Source: Aliidiomarina sp047920995
GTDB taxonomy: Bacteria > Pseudomonadota > Gammaproteobacteria > Enterobacterales > Alteromonadaceae
Reading direction: 5' to 3'
DNA: 26,787 bases
Assembly: GCF_047920995.1 (NCBI RefSeq)
Contig: NZ_JBLRWZ010000033.1
Coordinates: 1 to 26,787, forward strand
The notes beneath the pieces were generated by a model. That model saw only the letters and a program-made list of their open reading frames with translations, did no database searches and was not told the origin of the DNA. The translations under genes were made by a program, and so were the position numbers. This document shows positions 1-8,323 of the stretch, piece by piece; the first letter of the stretch is position 1, and every line of letters begins with the position of its first letter.

Positions 1-2
1 CT

Positions 3-614
3 GCGGCAGCTAATAGTAATGCTATTGCTTGGCTAGCAGTAAAGCGCTTCGATTGGGTAAATAATACTCAAGGGCACCCTATAGATGCTGAAAGCAAGAG
101 TGGCCGGTTACATATGCTCAGCGCCTGCGCCTTGCTTGATGCTGATTACCGTACGCCCAGTTTAGATTACGAAGAACTCATAAAAGCAAGCCGTACACTC
201 TGCCAATCACCTGCAGTTGGCAGGCTACAGTTTTGCCGAGCGGTATTTAATTTGTTGGCTTGTAATCAAGATGATCACAGTAAAAACTGGGCTTTTTTAC
301 AAAGCGATAACGGGTTGTGGGAAGCAGCGCCATTTTATGATGTAACGTTTAGCCCTCACCCCTTTTCTGAGCATGCTACAGCATTCGCAGGCTTCGGGAA
401 AAATCCACCATTATCAGCTATGCAAAAGCTAGCCGCACGCGCTGGTTATAGTTCGTGGCATCAGGCACAAATTGATATTCAGCGCGTTGCTGAAACAGTG
501 GCAAACTTTACTCAGGTTGCCCATGATTTTGGTGTAGGCAAGCAAACTACTGCTTTAATTCAGCAACAATTGAACCGCGTGCATCGTGAAAACAAGCACT
601 TGTTCAAAAGCTAA
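3..614 (+). CDS. HipA-type serine/threonine kinase (toxin family), C-terminal part only
   Basis: The frame is open from the left edge of the window to a TAA at 612-614, so this is the last ~203 residues of a longer protein and its start lies outside. The HipA C-terminal kinase domain is visible. The segment SGRLHMLSACALL is typical of the family. The catalytic-loop motif NQDDHSKN (Asp-Asp-His at about visible residues 90-92) is followed by APFYDVTFSP, whose Asp at ~113 corresponds to the metal-binding position. HipA kinases phosphorylate targets such as glutamyl-tRNA synthetase and are usually neutralised by an upstream HipB antitoxin. Any such partner gene would be off the left edge, and none follows here. 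Family assignment is solid. Whether this is a real toxin-antitoxin member cannot be told from the fragment. Confidence 0.85.
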   Translation, partial: AAANSNAIAWLAVKRFDWVNNTQGHPIDAESKSGRLHMLSACALLDADYRTPSLDYEELIKASRTLCQSPAVGRLQFCRAVFNLLACNQDDHSKNWAFLQSDNGLWEAAPFYDVTFSPHPFSEHATAFAGFGKNPPLSAMQKLAARAGYSSWHQAQIDIQRVAETVANFTQVAHDFGVGKQTTALIQQQLNRVHRENKHLFKS

Positions 615-779
615 ATCTACTGTGAGATGCACGCTCTTGTAGCCTAGCCACTAATTGCGCTAGTGTTAGTACTCATTGGTGTGGGCGTGTATTATGGCTT
701 TATTGAATATGATGGTGTATTGCCATCTATTTTCCTAACAATGCATACTCGGAACAAAAACAATAACGAGGGCCTGAAG

Positions 780-2192
780 GTGAAGCAGAAAACATTAACG
801 AAAAATCGGTTTATTTTAGCCATATTGCTCGGCGGCACCATGCTTACTTCCACAGCATGTGCGGCAACAAACCAAGCCAATTACGATAGTGAATATACGC
901 CTAGCCAAGGGCGAGTAATTAGCTCGGCCGATGAATTTGCAGTGTTACAACACCGAGATCGCATTGCGCCAGAAAACGCCATGCTCGAGCAGCGCTTGCA
1001 TACCTTGCTGCCCCAACTAATGGCCGAAGCCAATTTAGATATGTGGTTGGTGATTAACCGCGAGTATGCCGAAGATCCGGTGTATTTCAGCTTAGTTCCG
1101 CAACCTACCTTTGCGGCACGCCGCACCACTATGTTGGTGTTTAATAAGTTGGCCGATGGCTCGGTTGAGCGCTTGTCAGTGAACACTTACCCACTTGGTA
1201 GCCCATATGAATCAGCATGGTCTGGTGGTGATCTCGATGAACAATGGGCGGCGTTAGCGGCGTTGATTGTAGAGAAAAATCCCGCGCGCATTGGTATCAA
1301 CGTATCGAAACACTGGCCGGAAGCCGATGGTTTAACCCGAGGCATGCACGATCGATTAACCGAAGTGCTGCCAAGCGCGCTGCAGAATCGGCTGGTGCCC
1401 GCTGAAGATTTAGTGGTGCGTTGGCTAGAAACCCGCACCGAAGCAGAACTTGATGTATTCGCGCATGCAGTAGGTTTGGCGCGTGGCGTGATAGCAGAAG
1501 CATTCAGCTCTCGCGTAATCACCCCCGGTGCTACCACCACCACTGATGTGGAATGGTTTATTCGCCAACGCTTTGAAGATTTAAGCCTGCCGATTTGGTT
1601 TATGCCGTATGTAACCTTTCAGCGTGAAGGTATGGAATGTGCCCCAGAAACTCCGTTTTGTAGTAGCGGTAGTGGCGTAATTCAGCGCGGCGATGTGGTG
1701 CACACTGATGTGGGCATTTGCTACCTGAAAATGTGTACCGATACGCAAGAAATGGCTTACGTGTTAAAGCGCGATGAGAACGATGTGCCACAAGGCCTGA
1801 AAGATGCACTACGCACTGGCAACCGTTGGCAAGATATTCTTACCGATAACTTTGTTACTGGCCGCACCGGCAATGAAATCTTAGCCGCTACCCGTGCCGA
1901 AAACGAACGCCAAGGTATTGTAAGCAGCACCTATACTCACCCAATTGGTTTCTTCGGCCATGCGCCTGGGCCAACAATTGGCATGTGGGATAACCAAGGT
2001 GAAACAGCTGTGAATGGTGATTGGCCATTGTACCCAAATACCGCTTATGCGATTGAGGGGAACATTAAGCAGCCGCTACCCGAGTGGGGCGGGCAAACTA
2101 TTCAAATTATGCTCGAGCAAAGTGCCTATTTTGATGGCGAGCGGGTGATTTACCTTGCCGGCCGTAAAACGAAATGGCACCTAATACGCTAA
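780..2192 (+). CDS. Exported M24-family metallopeptidase (Xaa-Pro aminopeptidase-like)
   Basis: A 470-residue protein of the M24 'pita-bread' fold, which normally binds two metal ions and often cleaves Xaa-Pro bonds. All family ligands are visible: Asp310 (HTDVG), Asp321 (TDTQ), His387 (THPIG), Glu426 (AIEGN) and Glu446 (MLEQS). His394, seven residues after His387, matches the second active-site histidine of methionine aminopeptidases. The GTG start at 780 is preferred because GAGGG lies seven bases upstream and it begins a clear signal peptide (KNR, then a hydrophobic stretch). The N-terminus is therefore exported. LTSTAC resembles a lipobox but has Ser at -3, so periplasmic release by signal peptidase I is equally possible. 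The frame stays open back to a GTG at 663, but that extension has no ribosome site. The next gene starts 36 bases downstream and is probably co-transcribed. Substrate unknown. Confidence 0.88.
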   Translation: MKQKTLTKNRFILAILLGGTMLTSTACAATNQANYDSEYTPSQGRVISSADEFAVLQHRDRIAPENAMLEQRLHTLLPQLMAEANLDMWLVINREYAEDPVYFSLVPQPTFAARRTTMLVFNKLADGSVERLSVNTYPLGSPYESAWSGGDLDEQWAALAALIVEKNPARIGINVSKHWPEADGLTRGMHDRLTEVLPSALQNRLVPAEDLVVRWLETRTEAELDVFAHAVGLARGVIAEAFSSRVITPGATTTTDVEWFIRQRFEDLSLPIWFMPYVTFQREGMECAPETPFCSSGSGVIQRGDVVHTDVGICYLKMCTDTQEMAYVLKRDENDVPQGLKDALRTGNRWQDILTDNFVTGRTGNEILAATRAENERQGIVSSTYTHPIGFFGHAPGPTIGMWDNQGETAVNGDWPLYPNTAYAIEGNIKQPLPEWGGQTIQIMLEQSAYFDGERVIYLAGRKTKWHLIR

Positions 2193-2228
2193 CCAGTGCT
2201 CTTAAATTCGCGAATATAGGAGGCTTCC

Positions 2229-3584
2229 ATGCGTTACTTAATTCACAAATCTGTTGCTGCCGCGCTAACTGGTTTAGCGCTAGTTGCCTGTTCACCTGCT
2301 TCGGAACCATTGCAACAAAAATTTCAACAGCAATCCGAGCAGGCCCCTACGGATGCAGCGCAAGAGCAATTGCGTACGTTGTATGTGGCCGCCGAATACG
2401 ATGAAAATTCGTTTCGGCTGCATTATCGCATTGCCGTAGCAACACCGAGTTGGTATCACCAATACTGGCGTTTTCACAATGGTGAGTGGGTACGTATGGG
2501 CTCTGGTGCCGATGGCCCAGACGAACATGGTTTATACGAAGATCGCATTAGCATGATGCTTGATGATGGCTCGGTAGAAGGCTTCCGGCGCTACGGCGGT
2601 TGGATGCTAATTAACCCGGGTATGCGTAGCCTTGATTCAGCCGCGAGCGCCGAAGAAGTTCGCGCTCACCCAATTTTAGGGGAGCAAATGGGTCGCTCTG
2701 ATGTGCGTAAGTTTATTCCGCAATCGCGCACCACCGATCGGTATACCAACCCCGCATCATGGCAAGATGTAAAACCGCTGGAAGAGATAGCGGCCATGCA
2801 AGAGCGCGGTGAATTCCTGGATTTGTGGCAATGGCGGGCACATCGCTCGAACCCTATCGGTTACGCCGATAATACCTATGTATTGCATTATCGGCTAAGT
2901 TCGGAAGGGCGCGGGATGTACACCGATAACCAAGCCAATGAACTACCACAACCAGCCTTTATGTTTGATAAAGAAAAAACCGGCCTTACCGCGCTTTCCT
3001 GGGATGCCCTAATAAACCGCGAGTACAGCCAAGATGATTGGTATTACTTGAATGAAGAAAACGCTGTGCCCTTTGCTACCGAGCACGAGTGGCAAGAAGG
3101 CGATGTGCTGCCATTTCGTTTACTACGCGAGCCGCAGGGCCCACGCGGCGCAATTCGCGCTAACGGCAGCTATGCTGATGGCTATTGGCGCGTAACGCTA
3201 GAGCGCAGCCTAGCCAGCCCTAACCCACTGGATAGTAAAGCACTGCAGCCGGGTGAAATTTACCACGTAGCCTTTGCCGTGCATCAAGGCGGTGTGGGTG
3301 CTCGCCACCATGATGTATCGTTACCACACTCCCTTGGGCTTGGCGTAGATGCGGATATTGTTGCCCACTATAGCGAACAACCTATGCCAGAAGATGAGCT
3401 GCAATGGCATGCAGTACATATCATTAATCCTGGGCAAGTAGATTGGCATTGGCTTACTAGCCAACACCCGGGGGCGGGTTTAATTCGTGGCAATGTAGAG
3501 CTAGGGGTGCAGCAGCATCACAATTATTTACCGCTGTTTCAGCGCTATATTGAACGGCACGAAGCCGAGCTTTCGAAAGAATAG
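2229..3584 (+). CDS. Lipoprotein with ethylbenzene dehydrogenase-related haem-binding domain
   Basis: A 451-residue protein with a textbook lipoprotein signal (lipobox LVAC at about residues 18-21), so it should be membrane-anchored in the cell envelope. The mature part resembles the ethylbenzene dehydrogenase gamma-subunit-related / DMSO reductase-type haem-binding family. Recognisable pieces are YRIAVATPSWYHQYW near residue 70, HRSNPIGYADNTY near residue 210, RGAIRANGSYADGYWRVTLE near residue 310, and FAVHQGGVGARHHDVSLP near residue 350. In the model enzyme this domain carries a b-type haem and passes electrons from a molybdenum catalytic subunit. No molybdoenzyme or iron-sulphur subunit gene is nearby, so its electron partner is unknown. 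AGGAGG at 2218-2223 supports the ATG. It follows the M24 peptidase gene by 36 bases, suggesting one operon. Haem binding is inferred from family resemblance only. Confidence 0.72.
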   Translation: MRYLIHKSVAAALTGLALVACSPASEPLQQKFQQQSEQAPTDAAQEQLRTLYVAAEYDENSFRLHYRIAVATPSWYHQYWRFHNGEWVRMGSGADGPDEHGLYEDRISMMLDDGSVEGFRRYGGWMLINPGMRSLDSAASAEEVRAHPILGEQMGRSDVRKFIPQSRTTDRYTNPASWQDVKPLEEIAAMQERGEFLDLWQWRAHRSNPIGYADNTYVLHYRLSSEGRGMYTDNQANELPQPAFMFDKEKTGLTALSWDALINREYSQDDWYYLNEENAVPFATEHEWQEGDVLPFRLLREPQGPRGAIRANGSYADGYWRVTLERSLASPNPLDSKALQPGEIYHVAFAVHQGGVGARHHDVSLPHSLGLGVDADIVAHYSEQPMPEDELQWHAVHIINPGQVDWHWLTSQHPGAGLIRGNVELGVQQHHNYLPLFQRYIERHEAELSKE

Positions 3585-3664
3585 TTCACCCCAACACTCA
3601 AGCATGCGGGCAACGTAATAAATGGCGTTAATATGTTTGCTACCTTAATGGCGAATGAGTAGAT

Positions 3665-4234
3665 ATGTCTTACAACACCGTATTGGAAAACCAGCAACGC
3701 CAGCCACTCGATCATCTTGATTCGGTGTGGCTGTTTGGCTACGGCTCCTTGATTTACAAAACCGATTTTCCCTTCCTGCAAAAAAAACCGGCGCTTATTT
3801 ATGGCTGGCAGCGGCGATTTTGGCAGGGCTCCCATGATCACCGCGGCACGCCTGAGCACCCTGGGCGAGTAGCTACCTTAATTGAAGCCGCAAACCAGCG
3901 CTGCGTAGGTATGGCGTACGAAGTAACGCCCGATGTGTTTGCGCACCTTGATCATCGTGAGAAAAATGGCTATTTGCGTTTTTTTACTGAGTTTGCATGG
4001 CTTGATGGTTCAGGCACAGTTGAAGGATTGGTGTATGTAGCGGGGCCAGATAATGAAGCATATTTAGGGCAAGCAAGCGAACTAGAGATCGCCGAACATA
4101 TTGCGCGTTCAGTTGGACCAAGCGGCCCAAATAGCGAGTATTTATTGAAACTCGCTACGGCTTTACGCCAACTGAACACTACTGATGAACATGTATTTGC
4201 TATTGAAAAAGCATTGTTAGCACTACATCGCTAA
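3665..4234 (+). CDS. ChaC-like gamma-glutamylcyclotransferase
   Basis: A 189-residue cytoplasmic protein. Members of the ChaC group cleave glutathione to 5-oxoproline and Cys-Gly. Family marks are FGYGSLIYK (residues ~24-32, the substrate-binding loop), GWQRRFWQGSHDHRGTPEHP (about residues 47-66), PGRVATL, and the catalytic glutamate Glu99 in DHREKNGY. Length is close to that of bacterial ChaC proteins. No strong ribosome site precedes the ATG, but the Met lies a sensible distance before the first conserved motif and no better start is seen. It ends only two bases before the stop of the convergent DUF2892 gene, with no visible terminator between them. Function by family is fairly certain; specificity for glutathione over other gamma-glutamyl compounds is not shown. 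Confidence 0.87.
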   Translation: MSYNTVLENQQRQPLDHLDSVWLFGYGSLIYKTDFPFLQKKPALIYGWQRRFWQGSHDHRGTPEHPGRVATLIEAANQRCVGMAYEVTPDVFAHLDHREKNGYLRFFTEFAWLDGSGTVEGLVYVAGPDNEAYLGQASELEIAEHIARSVGPSGPNSEYLLKLATALRQLNTTDEHVFAIEKALLALHR

Positions 4235-4236
4235 TG

Positions 4237-4419
4237 TTACGGCGCTTTACAGGTATTAATGCCGAACACTCGATATAAACCACAGAATCTAAACACCCCA
4301 GTAGCTATTAGTGCAACGCCGAGAATCCACCAGAAGTTACCGGCGGTAATGCTCCATACCGCGATCGCTAAGCCTACTAGAATTCGAATGATACGATCTA
4401 CATTGCCAACGTTTGTCAT
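4237..4419 (-). CDS. Small inner-membrane protein, DUF2892 family
   Basis: A 60-residue protein with the usual DUF2892 layout: an N-terminal NVGNVDRIIRI segment, two hydrophobic helices (about residues 11-25 and 28-43), and the closing motif CGLYRVFGINTCK. Relatives occur alone or fused to rhodanese domains as in YgaP. The precise role of stand-alone copies is not known. The ATG at 4419 is chosen over a TTG six bases upstream because AGAGGG sits six bases before the ATG. It converges on the ChaC-like gene. Nothing around it suggests a specific pathway. Confidence 0.85.
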   Translation of the reverse strand: MTNVGNVDRIIRILVGLAIAVWSITAGNFWWILGVALIATGVFRFCGLYRVFGINTCKAP

Positions 4420-4518
4420 GATCAACCCTCTTGGTTATTTAATGTTAACGCTTACTAATATAGCCTATTTCTAGTGTATATGTAGGGCAACCCATAGAAA
4501 GGGTGTGCGCATTTCGCA

Positions 4519-5508
4519 TTAGGTAGAATCGCGTACTATCAGTTGCGGAATAAAGAGCGCCTGCAAATCTTCAATCGGCCGTTGGTACACGCGCTTTAGT
4601 ACCCAGCGGGCAGCCATTTGGCCGATTTCAGCCACGGGGTAATCAATAGTGGTGAGTTTAGGATGGGTATAATGAGAAAAATTGATGTTATCGAAGCCAA
4701 TAACTGCAACTTGCTCGGGAATATCTAGGCCAGCTTCATGAGCAGCGGTAATTGCACCCGATGCCATTTCATCATTGCCGCATACTAACGCGGTAAAAGC
4801 GTGCCCTTGCTCGCGCAAATGATTAAAGCCATTTACACCGCCAGTTTCTTGGAAATCACCTTCATAAAACAGGGCTTTGTTCTCGCATACAGCAAACTTT
4901 GCCAGCGCTTTTTGGTGGCCGTTATAGCGCTCTTGCGCATCGTGCTTCCATAATGGCCCGGAAATATAGGCTATATCCCGATGCCCCTGCTGCAACATAT
5001 ATTCGGTAGCTAAGTAGCCACCTTGTTCGTTATCGAGGGTAATGCAGCGTTCTTCTATGCCGGCTACCATGCGGTTAATTAATACAAAGGGTAAACCACT
5101 TTCAGCAAGTTCCACTAAATACGCATCGTGTACTGCTTCTACGTGCAAAATCAGCGCATCACAATTCCGGCTGCGTAAAAATTCGATACTATCGCGCTCA
5201 AGATCGGCGTTACTGTGGCCAGCGGCAATAATTACGTGCTTGCCGGCTGCGCGAAACTCATTTTCTATGCGGCTCAGCAGCTCACCGTAAAACGGGCCGC
5301 CAAGCTCTGAAACCACAATACCAATACTATTCGAGCGATTGCTCGCCAATGATTGCGCTACCGAATTCGGCCGATAGCCTAGCTCTTGCATCGCGGCTTC
5401 AACTTTTAAACGAGTGGCTTCACGAACCGGTACGGTGTTATTGATTACCCGCGATACCGTAGCAAGGGATACTCCCGCTAATTCAGAAACTTGGTAAATT
5501 GTTGCCAT
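4519..5508 (-). CDS. LacI-family transcriptional regulator of the beta-glucan locus
   Basis: A 329-residue regulator. Residues 1-26 form the LacI helix-turn-helix (IYQVSELAGVSLATVSRVIN), followed by the hinge-helix segment YRPNSVAQSLASNR. The rest is the periplasmic-binding-protein-like sensor core (IGIVVSE, VIGFDNI). Such proteins bind palindromic operators with a central CG and are released or recruited by a sugar ligand. It is the last gene of the GH1-GPH-lacI operon, starting 29 bases after the transporter stop, so it is probably autoregulated. Its likely targets are the two copies of TGAAAGCGCTTTCA upstream of the glucan operons. The ligand is presumably glucose or a beta-gluco-oligosaccharide, but this is inference. 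Its own ribosome site is weak. Confidence 0.93.
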   Translation of the reverse strand: MATIYQVSELAGVSLATVSRVINNTVPVREATRLKVEAAMQELGYRPNSVAQSLASNRSNSIGIVVSELGGPFYGELLSRIENEFRAAGKHVIIAAGHSNADLERDSIEFLRSRNCDALILHVEAVHDAYLVELAESGLPFVLINRMVAGIEERCITLDNEQGGYLATEYMLQQGHRDIAYISGPLWKHDAQERYNGHQKALAKFAVCENKALFYEGDFQETGGVNGFNHLREQGHAFTALVCGNDEMASGAITAAHEAGLDIPEQVAVIGFDNINFSHYTHPKLTTIDYPVAEIGQMAARWVLKRVYQRPIEDLQALFIPQLIVRDST

Positions 5509-5537
5509 AGTATTTTGAATCTCGTGTACAGCCGCTA

Positions 5538-6866
5538 TTATCGTGATTGTTGCGAAAGCTCGTTGGCAATTTCTTCCACACGAGCATTATTTAGAGTGTA
5601 CCCGCGCATTACCCAAGCAACAAGTAATGAAGTGATAGCAGGCAATACAGTAAAGGCAAACAGAATACCCAATTGCGCATCAGCAGTTTGCTCCTGGTTC
5701 GGTTGGTAGCCGGAAAATGCTAGCCACCAACCGGCAATTGCTCCACCAATGGCAATACCAATCTTAATGAAGAATACCACCGAAGCATATACTAAGCCGG
5801 TTGCCCGCATACCCGAATTCCGTTGTCCTAAATCTACCGTATCGGCAATTTTTGCCCACAGCATGGGCGTGGCCATTTGTAAAAAGAAGCTCCACAAGAA
5901 ATAAAACACGAAAGCTAACACGAGTTGATCTGGGCGAACCCAAAAGGCAGCTAAAGAAAACAGCGCTGCAATAATTTGCAGTGCTTTATAAGCTTTTACT
6001 TTATCTACGAAGCGAACGAGCGGTGCTGCTAACGCAACGCCAAGAATATTGCCTACCATACCTAAGGAAATAAATGGCGTAATCAAATCTTCACGCACTA
6101 AGTAATACTTAACATAAAATATCGCCAAGGTGTTTTTAATGGCGATACCACACAGCAGCAGCACCGCCACCACCGCTAAGGTGCGCATAGCATCATTTTT
6201 CCATACGCTTGCTAGCGCGGCTTTAAACTTTAATTGCTGATCGGCAGGTGGGTGTACCCGCTCTTTTGTGCCTAAAAAACACAACACAAACAGCAACACA
6301 CCCACGGCGCTCATTGCCGCTATCGTAAGCTGATAACCAAGTTCGCGATTACCTTGGCCAAACCACTGCACAAGCGGCAGGGTAAGCAAGGTTACAATAA
6401 GGCCGCCGAGCATACCGAACACGAACCGATATGATTGCACCGATACGCGCTCTTTTGGATCTTTAGTAATGGCGCCACCAAGTGCCGAATAGGGGATATT
6501 AATGGCCGTGTACGCCAGCATAAGCATGGTATAGGTGATGTACGCGTAGATTACCTTACCCCTATCGCCCAAATCAGGCGTGGTAAAAGCAAGAATGCTA
6601 CACACTGCAAATGGAATCACCAACCATATTAAATAAGGCCGGAACTGGCCAAAGCGGGTACGGGTGTTATCTGCTAAAAACCCCATCAGCGGATCGGTAA
6701 TGGCATCCAGCAACCGCACTACGAGGAACATCGTGCCTACGGTTGCTGCGGAAATACCGAATATATCCGTATAAAAAAAGGCTAAAAACAACATCACAGT
6801 TTGGAAAATTAGATTACTTGCTGTGTCACCAAAGCCGTAAGCAATTTTTTCTCTATGCGATATCAT
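5538..6866 (-). CDS. GPH-family sugar:cation symporter
   Basis: A 442-residue integral membrane protein with about twelve hydrophobic helices, of the glycoside-pentoside-hexuronide (MelB-like) family. The signature is in the first third: EKIAYGFGDTASNL at the N-terminus, then RLLDAITDPLMGFLADNTRT and RFGQFRPYL at about residues 50-78. Members couple sugar or glycoside uptake to Na+ or H+. Its ATG overlaps the stop of the upstream GH1 gene in an ATGA, so the two are translationally coupled. That argues it brings in the GH1 substrate, most likely short beta-glucosides or laminari-oligosaccharides. Exact substrate is unproven. Confidence 0.92.
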   Translation of the reverse strand: MISHREKIAYGFGDTASNLIFQTVMLFLAFFYTDIFGISAATVGTMFLVVRLLDAITDPLMGFLADNTRTRFGQFRPYLIWLVIPFAVCSILAFTTPDLGDRGKVIYAYITYTMLMLAYTAINIPYSALGGAITKDPKERVSVQSYRFVFGMLGGLIVTLLTLPLVQWFGQGNRELGYQLTIAAMSAVGVLLFVLCFLGTKERVHPPADQQLKFKAALASVWKNDAMRTLAVVAVLLLCGIAIKNTLAIFYVKYYLVREDLITPFISLGMVGNILGVALAAPLVRFVDKVKAYKALQIIAALFSLAAFWVRPDQLVLAFVFYFLWSFFLQMATPMLWAKIADTVDLGQRNSGMRATGLVYASVVFFIKIGIAIGGAIAGWWLAFSGYQPNQEQTADAQLGILFAFTVLPAITSLLVAWVMRGYTLNNARVEEIANELSQQSR

Positions 6867-8224
6867 AATGCCTCTGCCACCTGAGTATGAAGTTTGCGAG
6901 CTTGCCAGAATTGCCGCAGCGCTCGGCCACTATCTTTAAGAATACGTTGCTGGCTATCGAAATTCACGTGAACAATACCGAAGCGTTGAGTGTACCCTTC
7001 TGCCCACTCAAAGTTATCTAATAAGCTCCAAGCGAAATATCCGCGAATAGCCACGCCTTGTTCAATACAGCGATGAACTGCCAACAAGTGGCCATTATAG
7101 TAATCGATTCTGGCCTCATCATGCACTCGATTATTCACCACTTCATCCGGAAATGCTGCGCCGTTTTCGGTAATGTAAATTGGTGGCAGCTTACCCAGCG
7201 TATGTTGTAAATCCGTGAGCACCTCGGTGAGCCCTTCTGGATATATTTCCCAGCCCATCGTGGTAAGTGGCGGTTCTGTAGGCGGCACATCTGAAAACCA
7301 ATCGTTTTTATTGCGGAACACCGTTCGGGTGTAGTAATTCACGCCCAGAAAATCGATTGGCTGAGAAATAATTTGCATATCACCTAGGGCAATTTCTGGG
7401 CGCTCATGTGCAGCTAAACGCCCCAGTAAATCAGGATAATTACCTGTGAGTATGGGCTGTAAGTACCACAAATTATGATAGGCATGAGCCATTGCAGCAG
7501 CATTGCGATCGGCGGCACTATCAGTCGCCGGATGGCACGGGCTAAAATTTAGCACAATGCCATGTTCAGCATTCGGTGCGTGTTTTTCTAAAATAGGCAT
7601 CGCTAGGCCATGCGCTAACAATAAATGATGCGCAGCCTGCCGGCCTTTCTTACGATCTTTAAAGCCGGGTGCATGAATACCCGCTTCATAACTTAAATAG
7701 GCACTACAGAACGGTTCATTTAATGTGGCGTAGCTGGCTACTGTATCACCCAGTGCTTGCGCCACCACTTCTGCATATTCAGCAAACTTATGTGCAGTTT
7801 CGCGATTTAGCCAACCACCCTTATCTTCCAGATACTGCGGGAGATCCCAATGGTACAAGGTAACGTGCGCGCTAATGCCAAGCGCGGCTAACGCATCTAC
7901 TAAGCGCACATAAAAAGCCAGCCCGTTTTCGTTAACACTGCCGTTAGCACGAATTACTCGGCCCCACGCAATCGAAAAACGATAGGCATCAACACCAAGG
8001 CTGGCGATTAAATCTACATCATCACGCCAGCGCTGCACATGTTCACAGGCAACAAGGCCATCGCTGGCATCTTTAATGCGGCCCGGTTGTTGGCAAAAGG
8101 TATCCCAAATGCTGGGTTCGCGTTGATCAGCGGCCCCTTCAATTTGAAAAGACGAGGTAGCAACACCGAAAATAAATTCGCTGCTGAGTAATTCTGAATG
8201 TTCTGGAAGGCTTATTTTTTTCAT
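6863..8224 (-). CDS. GH1 beta-glucosidase, cytoplasmic
   Basis: A 453-residue glycoside hydrolase family 1 enzyme with no signal peptide, so it acts in the cytoplasm. The N-terminal signature FIFGVATSSFQIEGA is present. The acid/base is Glu170 in TLNEP, the nucleophile is Glu353 in YITENG, and the C-terminal YFAWSLLDNFEWAEGY helps shape the glucose-binding site. Retaining GH1 beta-glucosidases release glucose from beta-linked disaccharides and short oligosaccharides. The ATG at 8224 (MKKISLPEH) is preferred to a TTG seven codons upstream. Its ribosome site is weak either way. It is first in the GH1-GPH-lacI operon and diverges from the transporter-GH3 operon across a shared LacI-type operator. 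Confidence 0.95.
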   Translation of the reverse strand: MKKISLPEHSELLSSEFIFGVATSSFQIEGAADQREPSIWDTFCQQPGRIKDASDGLVACEHVQRWRDDVDLIASLGVDAYRFSIAWGRVIRANGSVNENGLAFYVRLVDALAALGISAHVTLYHWDLPQYLEDKGGWLNRETAHKFAEYAEVVAQALGDTVASYATLNEPFCSAYLSYEAGIHAPGFKDRKKGRQAAHHLLLAHGLAMPILEKHAPNAEHGIVLNFSPCHPATDSAADRNAAAMAHAYHNLWYLQPILTGNYPDLLGRLAAHERPEIALGDMQIISQPIDFLGVNYYTRTVFRNKNDWFSDVPPTEPPLTTMGWEIYPEGLTEVLTDLQHTLGKLPPIYITENGAAFPDEVVNNRVHDEARIDYYNGHLLAVHRCIEQGVAIRGYFAWSLLDNFEWAEGYTQRFGIVHVNFDSQQRILKDSGRALRQFWQARKLHTQVAEAL

Positions 8225-8244
8225 AAGGATTGCGAAACCGTTCA

Positions 8245-8272
8245 ATTATGCTATAAATGAAAGCGCTTTCAT
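8245..8272 (-). promoter_or_regulatory. Predicted sigma-70 promoter of the GH1-GPH-lacI operon
   Basis: On the minus strand a CATAAT (-10, 8250 to 8245) lies 16 bases after ATGAAA (weak -35, 8272 to 8267). The -35 box is part of the operator palindrome, so a bound LacI protein would block it. Five of six -10 bases and four of six -35 bases match consensus. Prediction by eye only. Confidence 0.45.
8257..8272. promoter_or_regulatory. LacI-family operator between the two divergent glucan operons
   Basis: Perfect 16-bp palindrome ATGAAAGCGCTTTCAT with the central CG typical of LacI-family operators. It sits almost midway between the -10 boxes of two divergent promoters, so one site can govern GH1-GPH-lacI and MFS-GH3 together. 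The same 16-bp sequence is the core of the palindrome upstream of the GH16 gene. Confidence 0.82.
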
Positions 8273-8285
8273 AATAGGCTATAAT
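8257..8285 (+). promoter_or_regulatory. Predicted sigma-70 promoter of the MFS-GH3 operon
   Basis: A consensus TATAAT at 8280-8285 is preceded, 17 bases upstream, by ATGAAA at 8257-8262 (four of six -35 bases). The -35 box and spacer lie inside the LacI-type palindrome. The transporter ATG is 38 bases downstream of the -10. Prediction by eye. Confidence 0.5.
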
Positions 8286-8323
8286 TAAGCCAAAGGTCAA
8301 AAAATAATTATATCGAGGCAGCT

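Noticed and set aside
663..779. N-terminal extension of the M24 peptidase from a GTG at 663
   Set aside because: No ribosome site there, and the extension would bury the signal peptide 39 residues inside the protein. GTG at 780 has GAGGG at good spacing and starts the signal peptide.
4470..4518. Terminator after the lacI gene
   Set aside because: Only a 4-bp ACCC/GGGT stem without a T-run was found.
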